Assembly (NCBI RefSeq): GCF_036116635.1
Contig: NZ_CP107995.1
Span: 8,060,001 to 8,124,000 of the forward strand
Direction: 5' to 3'
Source: Amycolatopsis sp. NBC_00345
Lineage (GTDB): Bacteria > Actinomycetota > Actinomycetes > Mycobacteriales > Pseudonocardiaceae
Length of the DNA stretch: 64,000 nt
The notes beneath the pieces are model-generated. The model had not been told where the DNA came from and ran no database searches. It saw only the letters and a program-made list of their open reading frames with translations. Both the position numbers and the translations under genes were made by a program. Positions 18,929 to 26,639 of the stretch are shown here, one piece after another (position 1 is the first letter of the stretch; each line of letters begins with the position of its first letter).

Positions 18929-19005
18929 ACAGCCCCCGCCAGACAGCCCCCGCCAGACAGCCCCCGCCCTCCTCGGGGGGCGTCCCATGCCCAGTCTATC
19001 GGCGG
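18929..19005. repeat. 14-bp tandem repeat plus dispersed repeat copy 1
   Basis: In the 607-bp gap between the SDR and leuS, the unit CCCCCGCCAGACAG occurs about three times in a row (first copy one C short). The last copy leads into a 29-nt sequence (18958-18986) that recurs without mismatch at 49426-49454. That sequence begins CAGCCCCC and ends GGGCGTCCC and can fold as a C5-6/G5-6 hairpin. Both copies are followed a few nt later by CCAGTCTA. The rest of the gap upstream (18575-18928) holds no gene that I can support. Confidence 0.7.
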
Positions 19006-19045
19006 GGCCCGACGGGGCCGGGGAAAAGCGGAGCGGGAGCGGTAG

Positions 19046-19075
19046 TTGTCCACAACGGAGGGTGGCTGTGGACAG
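19046..19075. promoter_or_regulatory. DnaA-box pair downstream of leuS
   Basis: A perfect TTGTCCACA (19046-19054) and an oppositely oriented box with one mismatch (TGTGGACAG, 19067-19075) lie in non-coding DNA just after a repeat. They may be isolated DnaA-titration sites; chance occurrence of a single perfect box in 64 kb is plausible, a pair less so. Confidence 0.4.
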
Positions 19076-19130
19076 CTGGCTGGCAGCGTTGGCGGAAGGC
19101 CCGAAAACAGCGAAGGCGGCCCGGAGACGG

Positions 19131-19167
19131 CGAAGGCCGCCCCGGGGAGTTCCCGGGACGGCCTTCG
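19131..19167 (-). terminator. leuS terminator hairpin
   Basis: CGAAGGCCG (19131-19139) pairs with CGGCCTTCG (19159-19167), with an inner CCCGGG pair. It lies 15 nt past the leuS stop and should end the leuS transcript. Confidence 0.7.
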
Positions 19168-19181
19168 GCGCAGGTACCGCG

Positions 19182-22097
19182 TTACAGCACGATGTTGACC
19201 AGGCGACCCGGCACGACGATCACCTTGCGCGGCGTCTTGTCGCCGACCAGTGCGGCGACCTTCTCGTCGGCCAGTGCGGCGGACTGGACGGCCTCGTTCG
19301 TGGCGTCGGCGGGCACCGTGACGCGCGAGCGGACCTTGCCGTTGACCTGGATCGGGTACTCGACCGAGTCCTCGACCAGGTACTTCTCCTCCACCACCGG
19401 GAACGGGCCGTGCACCAGCGAGTCGACGTGGCCCAGCCGGTGCCACAGCTCCTCGGCGATGTGCGGGGCCAGCGGGGCCAGCAGCAGCACCAGCGGCTCC
19501 GCCACCTCGCGCGGGGTCGCCGCCGCCGAGCCGTACACCTTGGTCAGGTGGTTGTTCAGCTCGATCAGCTTCGCGCCCGCCGTGTTGAAGCGCATCTCCG
19601 CGTAGTCCTCGCGGACGCCGGCGATGGTGCGGTGCAACAGCTTGCGGTCGGCCTCCGACGCATCGTCCGCGGTGACCCGCAGCTCGCCCGTCTGCTCGTC
19701 GACCACCAGCCGCCACAGCCGCTGCAGGAACCGCTGCGCGCCGACGACGTCCTTGGTCGCCCAGGGGCGGGACATGTCCATCGGGCCCATGGACATCTCG
19801 TACATCCGGAAGGTGTCCGCGCCGTAGTTGTCCGAAATCTCGTCGGGCGTGACGGCGTTCTTCAGGCTCTTGCCCATCTTCCCGTACTCCTGGTTGACCT
19901 CCTCGTCACCCAGGAAGAACTTGCCGTCGCGCTCCACGACCTCCTCGGCCGGCACGTAGACGCCGCGCTGGTCGGTGTAGGCGTACGCCTCGATGTAGCC
20001 CTGGTTGAACAGGCGGCGGTACGGCTCCTTCGACGACACGTGGCCCAGGTCGTACAGCACCTTGTGCCAGAAGCGGGAGTACAGCAGGTGCAGCACCGCG
20101 TGCTCGACGCCGCCGACGTACAGGTCGACGCCGCCCGGGTCGTCGACGCCGTGCTCGGCCGGGCGCGGGCCCATCCAGTAGGCCTCGTTCTCCGGCGCGC
20201 AGAACACGTCCTTGCTGTCCGGGTCGACGTAGCGCAGCTGGTACCAGCACGAGCCCGCCCACTGCGGCATCACGTTGGTGTCGCGGCGGTACTTCTTCGG
20301 GCCGTCGCCCAGGTCCAGCGTGACGTCGACCCAGTCGGTGGCGCGCGACAGCGGCGGCGACGGCTCGGAGTCGGCGTCGTCCGGGTCGAAGGTCTTCGGC
20401 GAGTAGTCGTCGACCTCCGGCAGCACCACGGGCAGCTGGTCCTCGGGCAGCGCGATCGGCAGGCCGGACTCGTCGTAGACGATCGGGAACGGCTCACCCC
20501 AGTAGCGCTGGCGGGCGAACAGCCAGTCGCGCAGCTTGTACTGCACGGTGCCCTCGCCGTGGCCGTGCTCCTCCAGCCAGGCGATGATCGTCTTCTTGGC
20601 GTCGGCCACGCCCATGCCGTCCAGGCTGACCGTGTCGTTCGCCGAGTTGATCGCCGCGCCGTCGCCGGTGAACGCCTCGCCGTCGAAACCGGGGCCGGGG
20701 TCGACGGTGCGGACGATCTCCAGCTCGAACTTCTTGGCGAAGTCGTAGTCGCGCTGGTCCTGCGCGGGCACGGCCATGATCGCGCCGGTGCCGTAGCCCA
20801 TCAGCACGTAGTCGCCGACGAAGACCGGGATTTCCTTGCCGTTCACCGGGTTCACCGCGTACGTGCCGGTGAAGACGCCCGTCTTGTCCTTGTTCTCCTG
20901 GCGGTCCAGGTCGGACTTGCGGGCGGTGGCCGCGCGGTACCCGGCGATGGCGTCGGCCGGCGTCTTGGCGCCGCCGGTCCAGCTCTCCGGGTGCTCGCCC
21001 GGCCACTCGGCGGCGGTCAGCTTGCCGACCAGCGGGTGCTCGGGCGCGATCACCATGTAGGTGGCGCCGAACAGCGTGTCCGGCCGGGTGGTGAAGACCT
21101 CGATCTTCTCGTCACCGGCGGCGAACGCGACGCGGGCGCCCTGCGAGCGGCCGACCCAGTTGCGCTGCATGGACTTGACCTTGTCCGGCCAGTCCAGCAG
21201 GTCCAGGTCGTCGACCAGGCGGTCGGAGTACGCGGTGATCCGCATCATCCACTGGCGCAGGCTCTTGCGGAACACCGGGAAGTTGCCGCGGTCGCTGCGG
21301 CCGTCCGCGGTCACCTCCTCGTTCGCGACGACGGTGCCCAGGCCAGGGGCCCAGTTCACCGGCGCCTCGGAGATGTAGACCAGGCGGTGGTCGTCGATCA
21401 CCTTGCGCCGCTCGACGTCGCTCAGCTCGGCCCACGGCCGGCCGTCCGGCGTCGGGCGCTCGCCGGACGCGAACGCCTTCTCCAGCTCCTCGATCGGCCG
21501 CGCCTTCCGGGCGTCGGTGTCGTAGTAGGAGTTGAAGATCTGCAGGAAGATCCACTGGGTCCACTTGTAGTAGTCCGGGTCGATCGTCTCGATCGACCGG
21601 CGCTCGTCGTGGCCCAGGCCCAGCCGCTTCAGCTGGCGCCGCATCGTGACGATGTTCGCCTCGGTGGTGGTGCGCGGGTGCGTGCCGGTCTGCACGGCGT
21701 ACTGCTCCGCGGGCAGGCCGAACGCGTCGTAGCCCAGCGTGTGCAGGACGTTGCGCCCGATCATCCGGTGGTAGCGGGCGTAGACGTCGGTGCCGATGTA
21801 GCCCAGCGGGTGCCCGACGTGCAGGCCCGAGCCGGACGGGTACGGGAACATGTCCTGCACGAACAGCTTGTCCGACGGCACCGGCTCGCCCTCGGCCGCG
21901 AGCGGGCCGGTGGGGTTCGGCGCGTGGTAGGTGCCGTGGTCGGACCAGTAGTCCTGCCAGCGCTGCTCGATCTGCCCGGCCAGCTCCGCGGTGTAGCGGT
22001 GCGGCGGGGCCTTCTCGGTGCCGGGCACAGCGTCTGCCGGCGCCGGCGTTTCCGCCGCGCCGGCCGCCGGGGCCGGAGTTTCCGTGGACCCTGTCAT
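19182..22097 (-). CDS. leuS: leucine-tRNA ligase
   Basis: Leucyl-tRNA synthetase, 971 aa, class I. The HIGH motif reads HVGH (residues 93-96) after PYPSGSGL, and the KMSKS motif reads KMGKS within EYGKMGKSLKNAVTP near residue 740. Between them is the large editing domain (CP1) that hydrolyses mischarged tRNA, and the C-terminal part contains the anticodon-binding helices. An N-terminal extension of about 33 residues rich in Ala, Pro and Thr is not part of the catalytic fold. GGAGG precedes the ATG. The 5' leader contains a short leucine-rich coding sequence and an intrinsic-terminator-like hairpin, indicating control by leucine supply. Confidence 0.96.
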   Translation of the reverse strand: MTGSTETPAPAAGAAETPAPADAVPGTEKAPPHRYTAELAGQIEQRWQDYWSDHGTYHAPNPTGPLAAEGEPVPSDKLFVQDMFPYPSGSGLHVGHPLGYIGTDVYARYHRMIGRNVLHTLGYDAFGLPAEQYAVQTGTHPRTTTEANIVTMRRQLKRLGLGHDERRSIETIDPDYYKWTQWIFLQIFNSYYDTDARKARPIEELEKAFASGERPTPDGRPWAELSDVERRKVIDDHRLVYISEAPVNWAPGLGTVVANEEVTADGRSDRGNFPVFRKSLRQWMMRITAYSDRLVDDLDLLDWPDKVKSMQRNWVGRSQGARVAFAAGDEKIEVFTTRPDTLFGATYMVIAPEHPLVGKLTAAEWPGEHPESWTGGAKTPADAIAGYRAATARKSDLDRQENKDKTGVFTGTYAVNPVNGKEIPVFVGDYVLMGYGTGAIMAVPAQDQRDYDFAKKFELEIVRTVDPGPGFDGEAFTGDGAAINSANDTVSLDGMGVADAKKTIIAWLEEHGHGEGTVQYKLRDWLFARQRYWGEPFPIVYDESGLPIALPEDQLPVVLPEVDDYSPKTFDPDDADSEPSPPLSRATDWVDVTLDLGDGPKKYRRDTNVMPQWAGSCWYQLRYVDPDSKDVFCAPENEAYWMGPRPAEHGVDDPGGVDLYVGGVEHAVLHLLYSRFWHKVLYDLGHVSSKEPYRRLFNQGYIEAYAYTDQRGVYVPAEEVVERDGKFFLGDEEVNQEYGKMGKSLKNAVTPDEISDNYGADTFRMYEMSMGPMDMSRPWATKDVVGAQRFLQRLWRLVVDEQTGELRVTADDASEADRKLLHRTIAGVREDYAEMRFNTAGAKLIELNNHLTKVYGSAAATPREVAEPLVLLLAPLAPHIAEELWHRLGHVDSLVHGPFPVVEEKYLVEDSVEYPIQVNGKVRSRVTVPADATNEAVQSAALADEKVAALVGDKTPRKVIVVPGRLVNIVL

Positions 22098-22136
22098 CGC
22101 CGTTTTCCTCCGTGTCGAGCCACTCCAGAAACAACT

Positions 22137-22168
22137 CGACCCCCCAAGCCCGAAGGCGTGAGGGGTCG
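22137..22168 (-). promoter_or_regulatory. leuS attenuator hairpin
   Basis: In the leuS leader the transcript can fold CGACCCC with GGGGTCG, with an inner GCC-CGAA-GGC tetraloop stem, followed by the U-rich tail AGUUGUUUCUGG. It is located after the leucine-codon leader peptide and before the leuS ribosome binding site, as expected of an attenuator. Sequence between the peptide stop and the hairpin (GGCC-rich) could form the competing antiterminator, which I have not modelled. Confidence 0.6.
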
Positions 22169-22197
22169 CCGCGCCGGCCGTGGCCTTGGTGGCCTGG

Positions 22198-22236
22198 TCA
22201 GCGCGGCAGGCTAAGGAGCAGCCGAGCCGTGTTCAT
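22198..22236 (-). CDS. leucine leader peptide of leuS (12 aa)
   Basis: MNTARLLLSLPR, encoded with three consecutive leucine codons (CTG CTC CTT) and a fourth two codons on. A TAAGAT hexamer (22243-22248) lies exactly 6 nt before the ATG, so the transcript should begin at or near this start codon and be leaderless; an in-frame ATG two codons earlier would fall inside the core promoter spacing. Ribosome stalling on the Leu codons when charged tRNA-Leu is scarce would alter folding of the downstream leader and prevent termination before leuS. The mechanism is the classical ribosome-mediated attenuation; it is inferred here from arrangement alone. Confidence 0.65.
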   Translation of the reverse strand: MNTARLLLSLPR

Positions 22237-22257
22237 ACACATATCTTAACGCCCTGG

Positions 22258-23442
22258 TCAAAGCCGTTCTGACGGGACCGCCAAAGCGATCACCTGCGTC
22301 ACCTGCGTGTCGGAGAAGTTGTTGTCGCTCACCATGACCAGGCTGCGCTCGCCGTCCGGCAGCGCCGGGCCCCAGGTCATGCCCTCCACGTTGTCCACAG
22401 TGGACAGCGGATAGTCGGCCAGGTCGAGCAGCAGCTTCTTATTCACCGGCTGGACGCCCTTGGCCGAGGCCAGCGACTTGACGTTCAGGATGTTCGTCGC
22501 GCCGCGGGTGTCGATCTCGTAGATCCGGATCTTGTTCCCGACACCGGTGACGAACGAGCGCTCCATCATCAGGTACTTCGTCGGGTCGGCCTGGTTCACC
22601 GCGAGCATCGAGGAGACGCCGGTGGTGGCGAACGCGGTGGGTGGCACCGGGCCGGCGAACAGCTTTTCCTGCGGGTACGCGTACTGCGCGAGCACCGGGC
22701 CGGTGCGGGCCTGCAGCGTGATCCGCGAAAGCGCGCCGGACGTGGTGGTCGGCTCCGGGCCGTCCTGCAGCAGCGGGCCCTCGACCTCGCTGGCGAGCAG
22801 GGTGCCGAACGCGGCGTAGCTCAGGCCCTCGAGCACCAGGTTCTGCCGCGGCCCGGCGCCGGGGGTCATCTTCTCGTTCGCGGGGATCGGCAGGTCGCGG
22901 ACGTATTTCCCGTCCCGGCGCGCCTGGCGGATCGACGGGTCGATCAGCGTCGGCGGGGTGGTCGCGGTGCGCTCGCCCTCCTGCGACCACACGTAGTCGC
23001 CGGTCCACGGGTCGACGCGCAGCTCTTCGGGGTCGATCGTCTGCTCGTTCTGCGGCGCGGCGGGGTCGTTCTTCGCGAGCGGCGGGTACGGCGTGCCGTC
23101 CGGGCGCAGCAGCGGGTGAGTGGCGGTGAAGGTGACGGGCCCGAGGTGGTGGGCATCGACGTCGAACTTCGCCGTGTAGAACCGCGCCGGGTTGATAGCC
23201 GAGCGGTCGTCGCAGATCAGGGCGTAACCGCCGGTCCTCGGGTCGTAGTCGACCGAGGACAGGCCGCCGACCGTGGTGCCCTGGAACGGCAGCGCGTTCG
23301 GCACGATCTGCTCGCCGATCAGGCGGATGGGCCGAGCGTGACTCTCCGTGGCGCCCGCGGACGGGGCCGCGGCCAGCAGGGAGAGCGGGAGTCCCCCGAT
23401 CAGGGCAGCGGTGAGCACTCGGCGTCGCGTAGGTGAAGACAT
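22258..23442 (-). CDS. Tat-exported esterase-like/phytase-like protein
   Basis: A 394-residue exported protein. The N-terminus SSPTRRRVLTAALIGGLPLSLLAAAPSAGA has a twin-arginine motif and a hydrophobic stretch with an AxA cleavage site. The body matches the 'esterase-like activity of phytase' family pattern: LSSVDYDPRTGGYALICDDRS near residue 65, DPEELRVDPWTGDYVWSQEGE near 140, LEGLSYAAFGTLLASEVEGPLLQDG, YLMMERSF and VEGMTWGPALPDGERSLVMVSDNNFS near the end. It probably folds as a beta-propeller. The ATG was chosen because it directly precedes the signal peptide; an in-frame GTG 12 nt earlier lacks a ribosome binding site. Substrate unknown; phosphate-ester hydrolysis is suggested by family name only. 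Confidence 0.8.
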   Translation of the reverse strand: MSSPTRRRVLTAALIGGLPLSLLAAAPSAGATESHARPIRLIGEQIVPNALPFQGTTVGGLSSVDYDPRTGGYALICDDRSAINPARFYTAKFDVDAHHLGPVTFTATHPLLRPDGTPYPPLAKNDPAAPQNEQTIDPEELRVDPWTGDYVWSQEGERTATTPPTLIDPSIRQARRDGKYVRDLPIPANEKMTPGAGPRQNLVLEGLSYAAFGTLLASEVEGPLLQDGPEPTTTSGALSRITLQARTGPVLAQYAYPQEKLFAGPVPPTAFATTGVSSMLAVNQADPTKYLMMERSFVTGVGNKIRIYEIDTRGATNILNVKSLASAKGVQPVNKKLLLDLADYPLSTVDNVEGMTWGPALPDGERSLVMVSDNNFSDTQVTQVIALAVPSERL

Positions 23443-23507
23443 GGCCTGTAGCACAGCGGATGAGGGTATCCGCCAGGTTGCCAGGACGTCACGCTTATCC
23501 TCGTGGG

Positions 23508-23924
23508 GTGTTCGCTATCGCGCTCGTCCCGATCGTGCTGGGTGTTGTCGTCGGCTGGGGTGGCTTCCTCGGCTTCCGCGAGCGGCTGACCCGGGAAAGC
23601 GGTACCGGTGTCCGCACGGCGGCCTCGCTGCGCAGTGAGGCCGCGTTCAAGCTGGCCAACCGCATCGCCGGGCTGCCGACGCTGGCCGGCGGCGCGGTGG
23701 CTGTCGTCGCCGGGCTCGCGGGGCTCGCGATGCCGACCACGGCCGGGCTGATCGCCGCCGCGTTCGTCGGCGTGCTGGGCCTGCTCGCGATGGTGGTCGG
23801 CGGCGGGGTGCTCGGCGCCCGCGCGGCGCTGACCGTGCCGGCCCCGGCTCCGGCCGCGCCCGCCGGCTGCAGCGGTTGTGCCTGCGGCGCCGGTGGCTGT
23901 GGGGTGTTCAAGAAGGACTCGTGA
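23508..23924 (+). CDS. SdpI-family membrane protein with Cys-rich tail
   Basis: A 138-residue membrane protein. The first helix (FAIALVPIVLGVVVGWGGFLG) is followed by the SdpI-type cytoplasmic motif GVRTAASLRSEAAFKLANRIAGLP and two further helices; SdpI of Bacillus is the immunity protein against the SdpC killing factor. The C-terminus is unusual: CSGCACGAGGCG, with four cysteines in 12 residues, which could bind metal. The GTG start is 6 nt downstream of TATCCT, so the mRNA is likely leaderless. The stop codon lies inside a long palindrome. Whether it confers immunity is not known; related small proteins are common in actinobacteria. Confidence 0.7.
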   Translation: MFAIALVPIVLGVVVGWGGFLGFRERLTRESGTGVRTAASLRSEAAFKLANRIAGLPTLAGGAVAVVAGLAGLAMPTTAGLIAAAFVGVLGLLAMVVGGGVLGARAALTVPAPAPAAPAGCSGCACGAGGCGVFKKDS

Positions 23925-23965
23925 GTGTTTATGACGGTTAGAACCGTCATAAACACTCACGAGTC
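23916..23965. repeat. perfect 24-bp inverted repeat between convergent genes
   Basis: GACTCGTGAGTGTTTATGAC and four further bases form one arm (23916-23939), followed by AG and the exact reverse complement (23942-23965). The stop codons of the two converging genes lie in or at the edges of the two arms. It will act as a bidirectional terminator, but the perfect length and unusually low GC (compared with surroundings) suggest a dispersed palindromic element inserted or selected here. Confidence 0.8.
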
Positions 23966-24545
23966 AGTTCCGCTGCAGGTCGCCCGGGTGGGTGGCCAGC
24001 AACGCGATCGGCACGCCCTGGCGGCGCAGCACCTGGCCCCACAGGTCACGGTTCGGCGAGGCCAGGATGTCGCTCGGCAGTGCGGGCACGATGACCCAGT
24101 CGTCCCGCTCGATCTCGCCCGCGAGCTGCCCCGAGTCCCAGCCCGCGTACCCGGCGAACACGCGCACGCCGCGCACCTTCGGCACGAGCACCTCGGGATC
24201 GGTGTCGAGGTCGACCAGCGCCACCGGCCCTCGGACGGCGATCACGCCGGGCACGCTCGCCGCCGTCTCGCCCGTGCGCAGCGCCGCCAGGCACAGCGCG
24301 GTCTTCTTCTCCACCGGCCCGCCGACGAAAACCGACTGCGGTTCCGCGACGTGCCCGCCCCAAGTGGGCAGCACGTCGTGCACGGGCACGTCGCTCGGGC
24401 GGTTCAGCACCACCCCGAGCGTGCCTTCGTCGCGGTGGTCGATGACGAACACCACGGTGCGCTTGAAGTTCGGGTCGAACATCGTGGGGGCGGCGACCAG
24501 GAGCGTTCCCGGTTCTACCTCGGCGTCCGCTGGCACGCCCGCCAT
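23964..24545 (-). CDS. YqgE/AlgH family protein (UPF0301)
   Basis: A 193-residue cytosolic protein of the YqgE/AlgH family. Recognisable family segments are PGTLLVAAPTMFDPNFKRTVVFVIDHRDEGTLGVVLNRPS at the N-terminal third, VFVGGPVEKKTALCLA in the middle and RVFAGYAGWDSGQLAGEIERDDWVIVPA in the last third. The biochemical function of the family is not established; in Pseudomonas AlgH influences alginate genes. GGAGG lies 7 nt before the ATG. It converges on the SdpI-family gene. Confidence 0.9.
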   Translation of the reverse strand: MAGVPADAEVEPGTLLVAAPTMFDPNFKRTVVFVIDHRDEGTLGVVLNRPSDVPVHDVLPTWGGHVAEPQSVFVGGPVEKKTALCLAALRTGETAASVPGVIAVRGPVALVDLDTDPEVLVPKVRGVRVFAGYAGWDSGQLAGEIERDDWVIVPALPSDILASPNRDLWGQVLRRQGVPIALLATHPGDLQRN

Positions 24546-24891
24546 GATCCCACCTCCGGCTCGGAGAAAACCCGGCGGCTGGGGAACACCAGTCCCACCC
24601 GCCCCGTTGAACACAGTGGCCGGCGCACTCCGTGTCCCCCGGGCTCACTGAAGAACCGCCTTTGTGGAATACCGTTCGGCTGGAGCCACACTGCGCCAAG
24701 CCGCCGAGAGGCGACCAAGTGCGCCGGCCGCCACCTGCTCGCGGAGCACCGCTTCGCCGCAGTCGCACTTGGTGTGTCAACCGGGGGCCGGACCCCCACC
24801 GGTGCGCCGGCCGCTTACCTGTTCGCGGACTTACTCGCGGACCCCCCAAAGCACCTTCTGAGCAGCATGCCCGGATGACTACGCTGACCGC
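24546..24891. other. intergenic region with imperfect direct repeat
   Basis: No supported gene. A 27-28-nt sequence (GTGCGCCGGCCGC followed by ACCTG-TCGCGGA) occurs at 24719-24745 and again, with three differences and one indel, at 24802-24829. At the right end TACGCT lies 6 nt before the GTG of the MFS gene, consistent with a leaderless promoter. The repeat could be a pair of operator sites. Confidence 0.45.
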
Positions 24892-26187
24892 GTGACGATC
24901 AGCGGCGGGGCGACGACGGAGCGGATCGGGCCGAGGCTCCTGCTCCGCGACCCCGAATTCCGCCGTCTGCTGTACACGCGCTTCGCCGCGCAGTGGGGGG
25001 ACGGGGTTTACCGCGCCGGGCTGGCGGGGGCCGTGCTGTTCAACCCCGAGCGCGGCGCCGACCCGCTGGCCATCGCCGAGGGGTTCGCGGCGCTGCTGCT
25101 GCCGTACTCGATCGTCGGGCCGTTCGCGGGGGCCCTGCTCGATCGCTGGGACCGGCGGAAAGTACTGGTGTTCGCGAACGTGCTGCGCGCCGTCGCGATC
25201 CTGGCGTCGGCCGCCGCGGTCGGGACGGGCCTCAGCGGCACCGGGCTGTTCTCACTCGCCCTGCTGGCCGAGGGCACGTCACGCTTCATCGGCTCCGGTC
25301 TGTCGGCCTCGCTGCCGCACGTCGTGCCCGCTTCGAGCGTGGTTTCGGCGAACGCCTTCGTAACGACGCTGGGCTCCGGGATGGCCGTGGTCGGCGGCGG
25401 CTGCGCCATCCTGCTGCGCTCCGTGTTCGGCGCGGGTGACGTCGGCTCGGCCGAGACGACGGCGTTCGCCGTGCTGGGCGCGCTGGTGTCCGCGCTGATC
25501 GCCCGGAGGTTCGGCCGCGGCGTGCTCGGGCCGACGGTGGTCGACGAGCCGCCGAACCCGTTCCTCGCCGTCGCCCGCGGCCTCGCGGACGGTGCGCGGC
25601 ACGCCTGGCGCGCACCGAGCGTGACGGCCGGCTTCATCGCGCTCTTCGCCCACCGCGCGGCTTACGGCATCTCGCTGCTGGTCACCGTGCTGCTGATGCG
25701 CAACTACTTCGTGGACGACGGGGTCTTCCGGGCCGGCCTGCCCGGGCTCGGCCAGATGGTGGCGCTCGCCGGGGTGGGCATCCTCGTCGCCGGGCTGTGC
25801 ACGGCGCGGCTGATCCGCGGGCTCGGCCGGCTCCGCGCGATCCTCGGCGCACTGGTCGTGGCGGCGATCGCGCAGTCCGCGCTCGGCCTGCCGATGCTGC
25901 TGCCGCTCGCGCTCATCGCGTCGTTCCTGATCACGGGCGCGGGCCAGGTGCTGAAGCTCGGTGTCGACTCGTCGATCCAGCTCGACGTCGCCGACGAGGC
26001 CCGCGGCCGCGTCTTCGCCCTCTACGACACGCTCTTCAACATCACGCAGGTGGCGGCCGTGGCGGTCGGCGCGGTGTTCGTGCCGGTCACCGGGTACTCG
26101 CCGGGCTTGATGGTGGCGGCCACGATTTGCTACGTGCTGGGCGGCGCCGGTTACGTCCTCGCGCGGCGGCGCGCCACGCCGAGCTGA
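24892..26187 (+). CDS. MFS transporter
   Basis: A 431-residue integral membrane protein of the major facilitator superfamily. About twelve helices can be traced, with the motif-A-like loop DRWDRRKVLVFANVLRA between helices 2 and 3 and a cytoplasmic middle loop (RRFGRGVLGPTVVDEPPNPF) near residue 205. The pattern resembles the MFS_3/enterobactin-exporter-like group of efflux permeases. It starts at GTG and is probably leaderless. It is not obviously linked to neighbours. The substrate is unknown. Confidence 0.85.
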   Translation: MTISGGATTERIGPRLLLRDPEFRRLLYTRFAAQWGDGVYRAGLAGAVLFNPERGADPLAIAEGFAALLLPYSIVGPFAGALLDRWDRRKVLVFANVLRAVAILASAAAVGTGLSGTGLFSLALLAEGTSRFIGSGLSASLPHVVPASSVVSANAFVTTLGSGMAVVGGGCAILLRSVFGAGDVGSAETTAFAVLGALVSALIARRFGRGVLGPTVVDEPPNPFLAVARGLADGARHAWRAPSVTAGFIALFAHRAAYGISLLVTVLLMRNYFVDDGVFRAGLPGLGQMVALAGVGILVAGLCTARLIRGLGRLRAILGALVVAAIAQSALGLPMLLPLALIASFLITGAGQVLKLGVDSSIQLDVADEARGRVFALYDTLFNITQVAAVAVGAVFVPVTGYSPGLMVAATICYVLGGAGYVLARRRATPS

Positions 26188-26304
26188 TTCGCTGCCGCAA
26201 ACCGTTGGGCCGAACGGGGACTGTCATCAGTCCATTGGCATTAGGGTGACGCATGACCCGGCCGGGTGAACTCCGGCGAGTTCAACCACCACGGGGGGGC
26301 CACC

Positions 26305-26610
26305 GTGAGCACCACCGGCGACGATCGCGCCCGCCTCGAAGTCGCTCCTGCCGTGCTGACGTCGCCGGACGGGCTGGTCCGGGCCACCGTCGGCGCGGGC
26401 GGCACGCTCGGGAAGCTCGAGTTCGCCCCCGACGCCTTCGAGCGCACCTCTCCGGCGCAGCTCGCGTACACCGTCCAGGCCTTGGTGCAGCAGCTCGCCG
26501 AGGCCCCGCTCACCGAAGCGTTGCCGCACCAGACGCCGGCCCCGCGACCCACGCCGCGGCGCGTGCGTCCGCGTGGCGCCGTGCCCCAGAACCGCCGCCG
26601 CGGCTTCTGA
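26305..26610 (+). CDS. YbaB/EbfC-like small protein
   Basis: A 101-residue protein. The segment VRATVGAGGTLGKLEFAPDAFERTSPAQLAYTVQALVQQLAEA follows the YbaB/EbfC pattern (a beta strand with a Gly-rich turn, then a long helix) found in nucleoid-associated proteins and in many actinobacterial proteins encoded next to secretion or toxin genes. The C-terminus is basic and Pro/Arg-rich. Of two in-frame GTG codons I prefer the one preceded by a G-rich stretch; the other (26266) would add 13 residues. A TAGGGT hexamer at 26242-26247 is a candidate -10. It is the first gene of the TNT/ADP-ribosylglycohydrolase operon, 29 nt before the next gene. Confidence 0.6.
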   Translation: MSTTGDDRARLEVAPAVLTSPDGLVRATVGAGGTLGKLEFAPDAFERTSPAQLAYTVQALVQQLAEAPLTEALPHQTPAPRPTPRRVRPRGAVPQNRRRGF

Positions 26611-26639
26611 GCCCGCATGTCCCGGATGCGTTGATTCAC

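Noticed and set aside
18879..22214. 1111-codon + strand frame across leuS
   Set aside because: Composition (His/Arg/Val/Gly runs) is that of an antisense shadow of leuS, which is certain on the other strand.
22391..22399. Perfect TTGTCCACA inside the phytase-like gene
   Set aside because: A single box within a coding sequence; the motif can arise from normal codons (Val-Asp-Asn on the opposite strand).
24632..24895. 87-codon frame before the MFS gene
   Set aside because: Low-complexity, Arg/Pro-rich; no ribosome binding site and no known motif.
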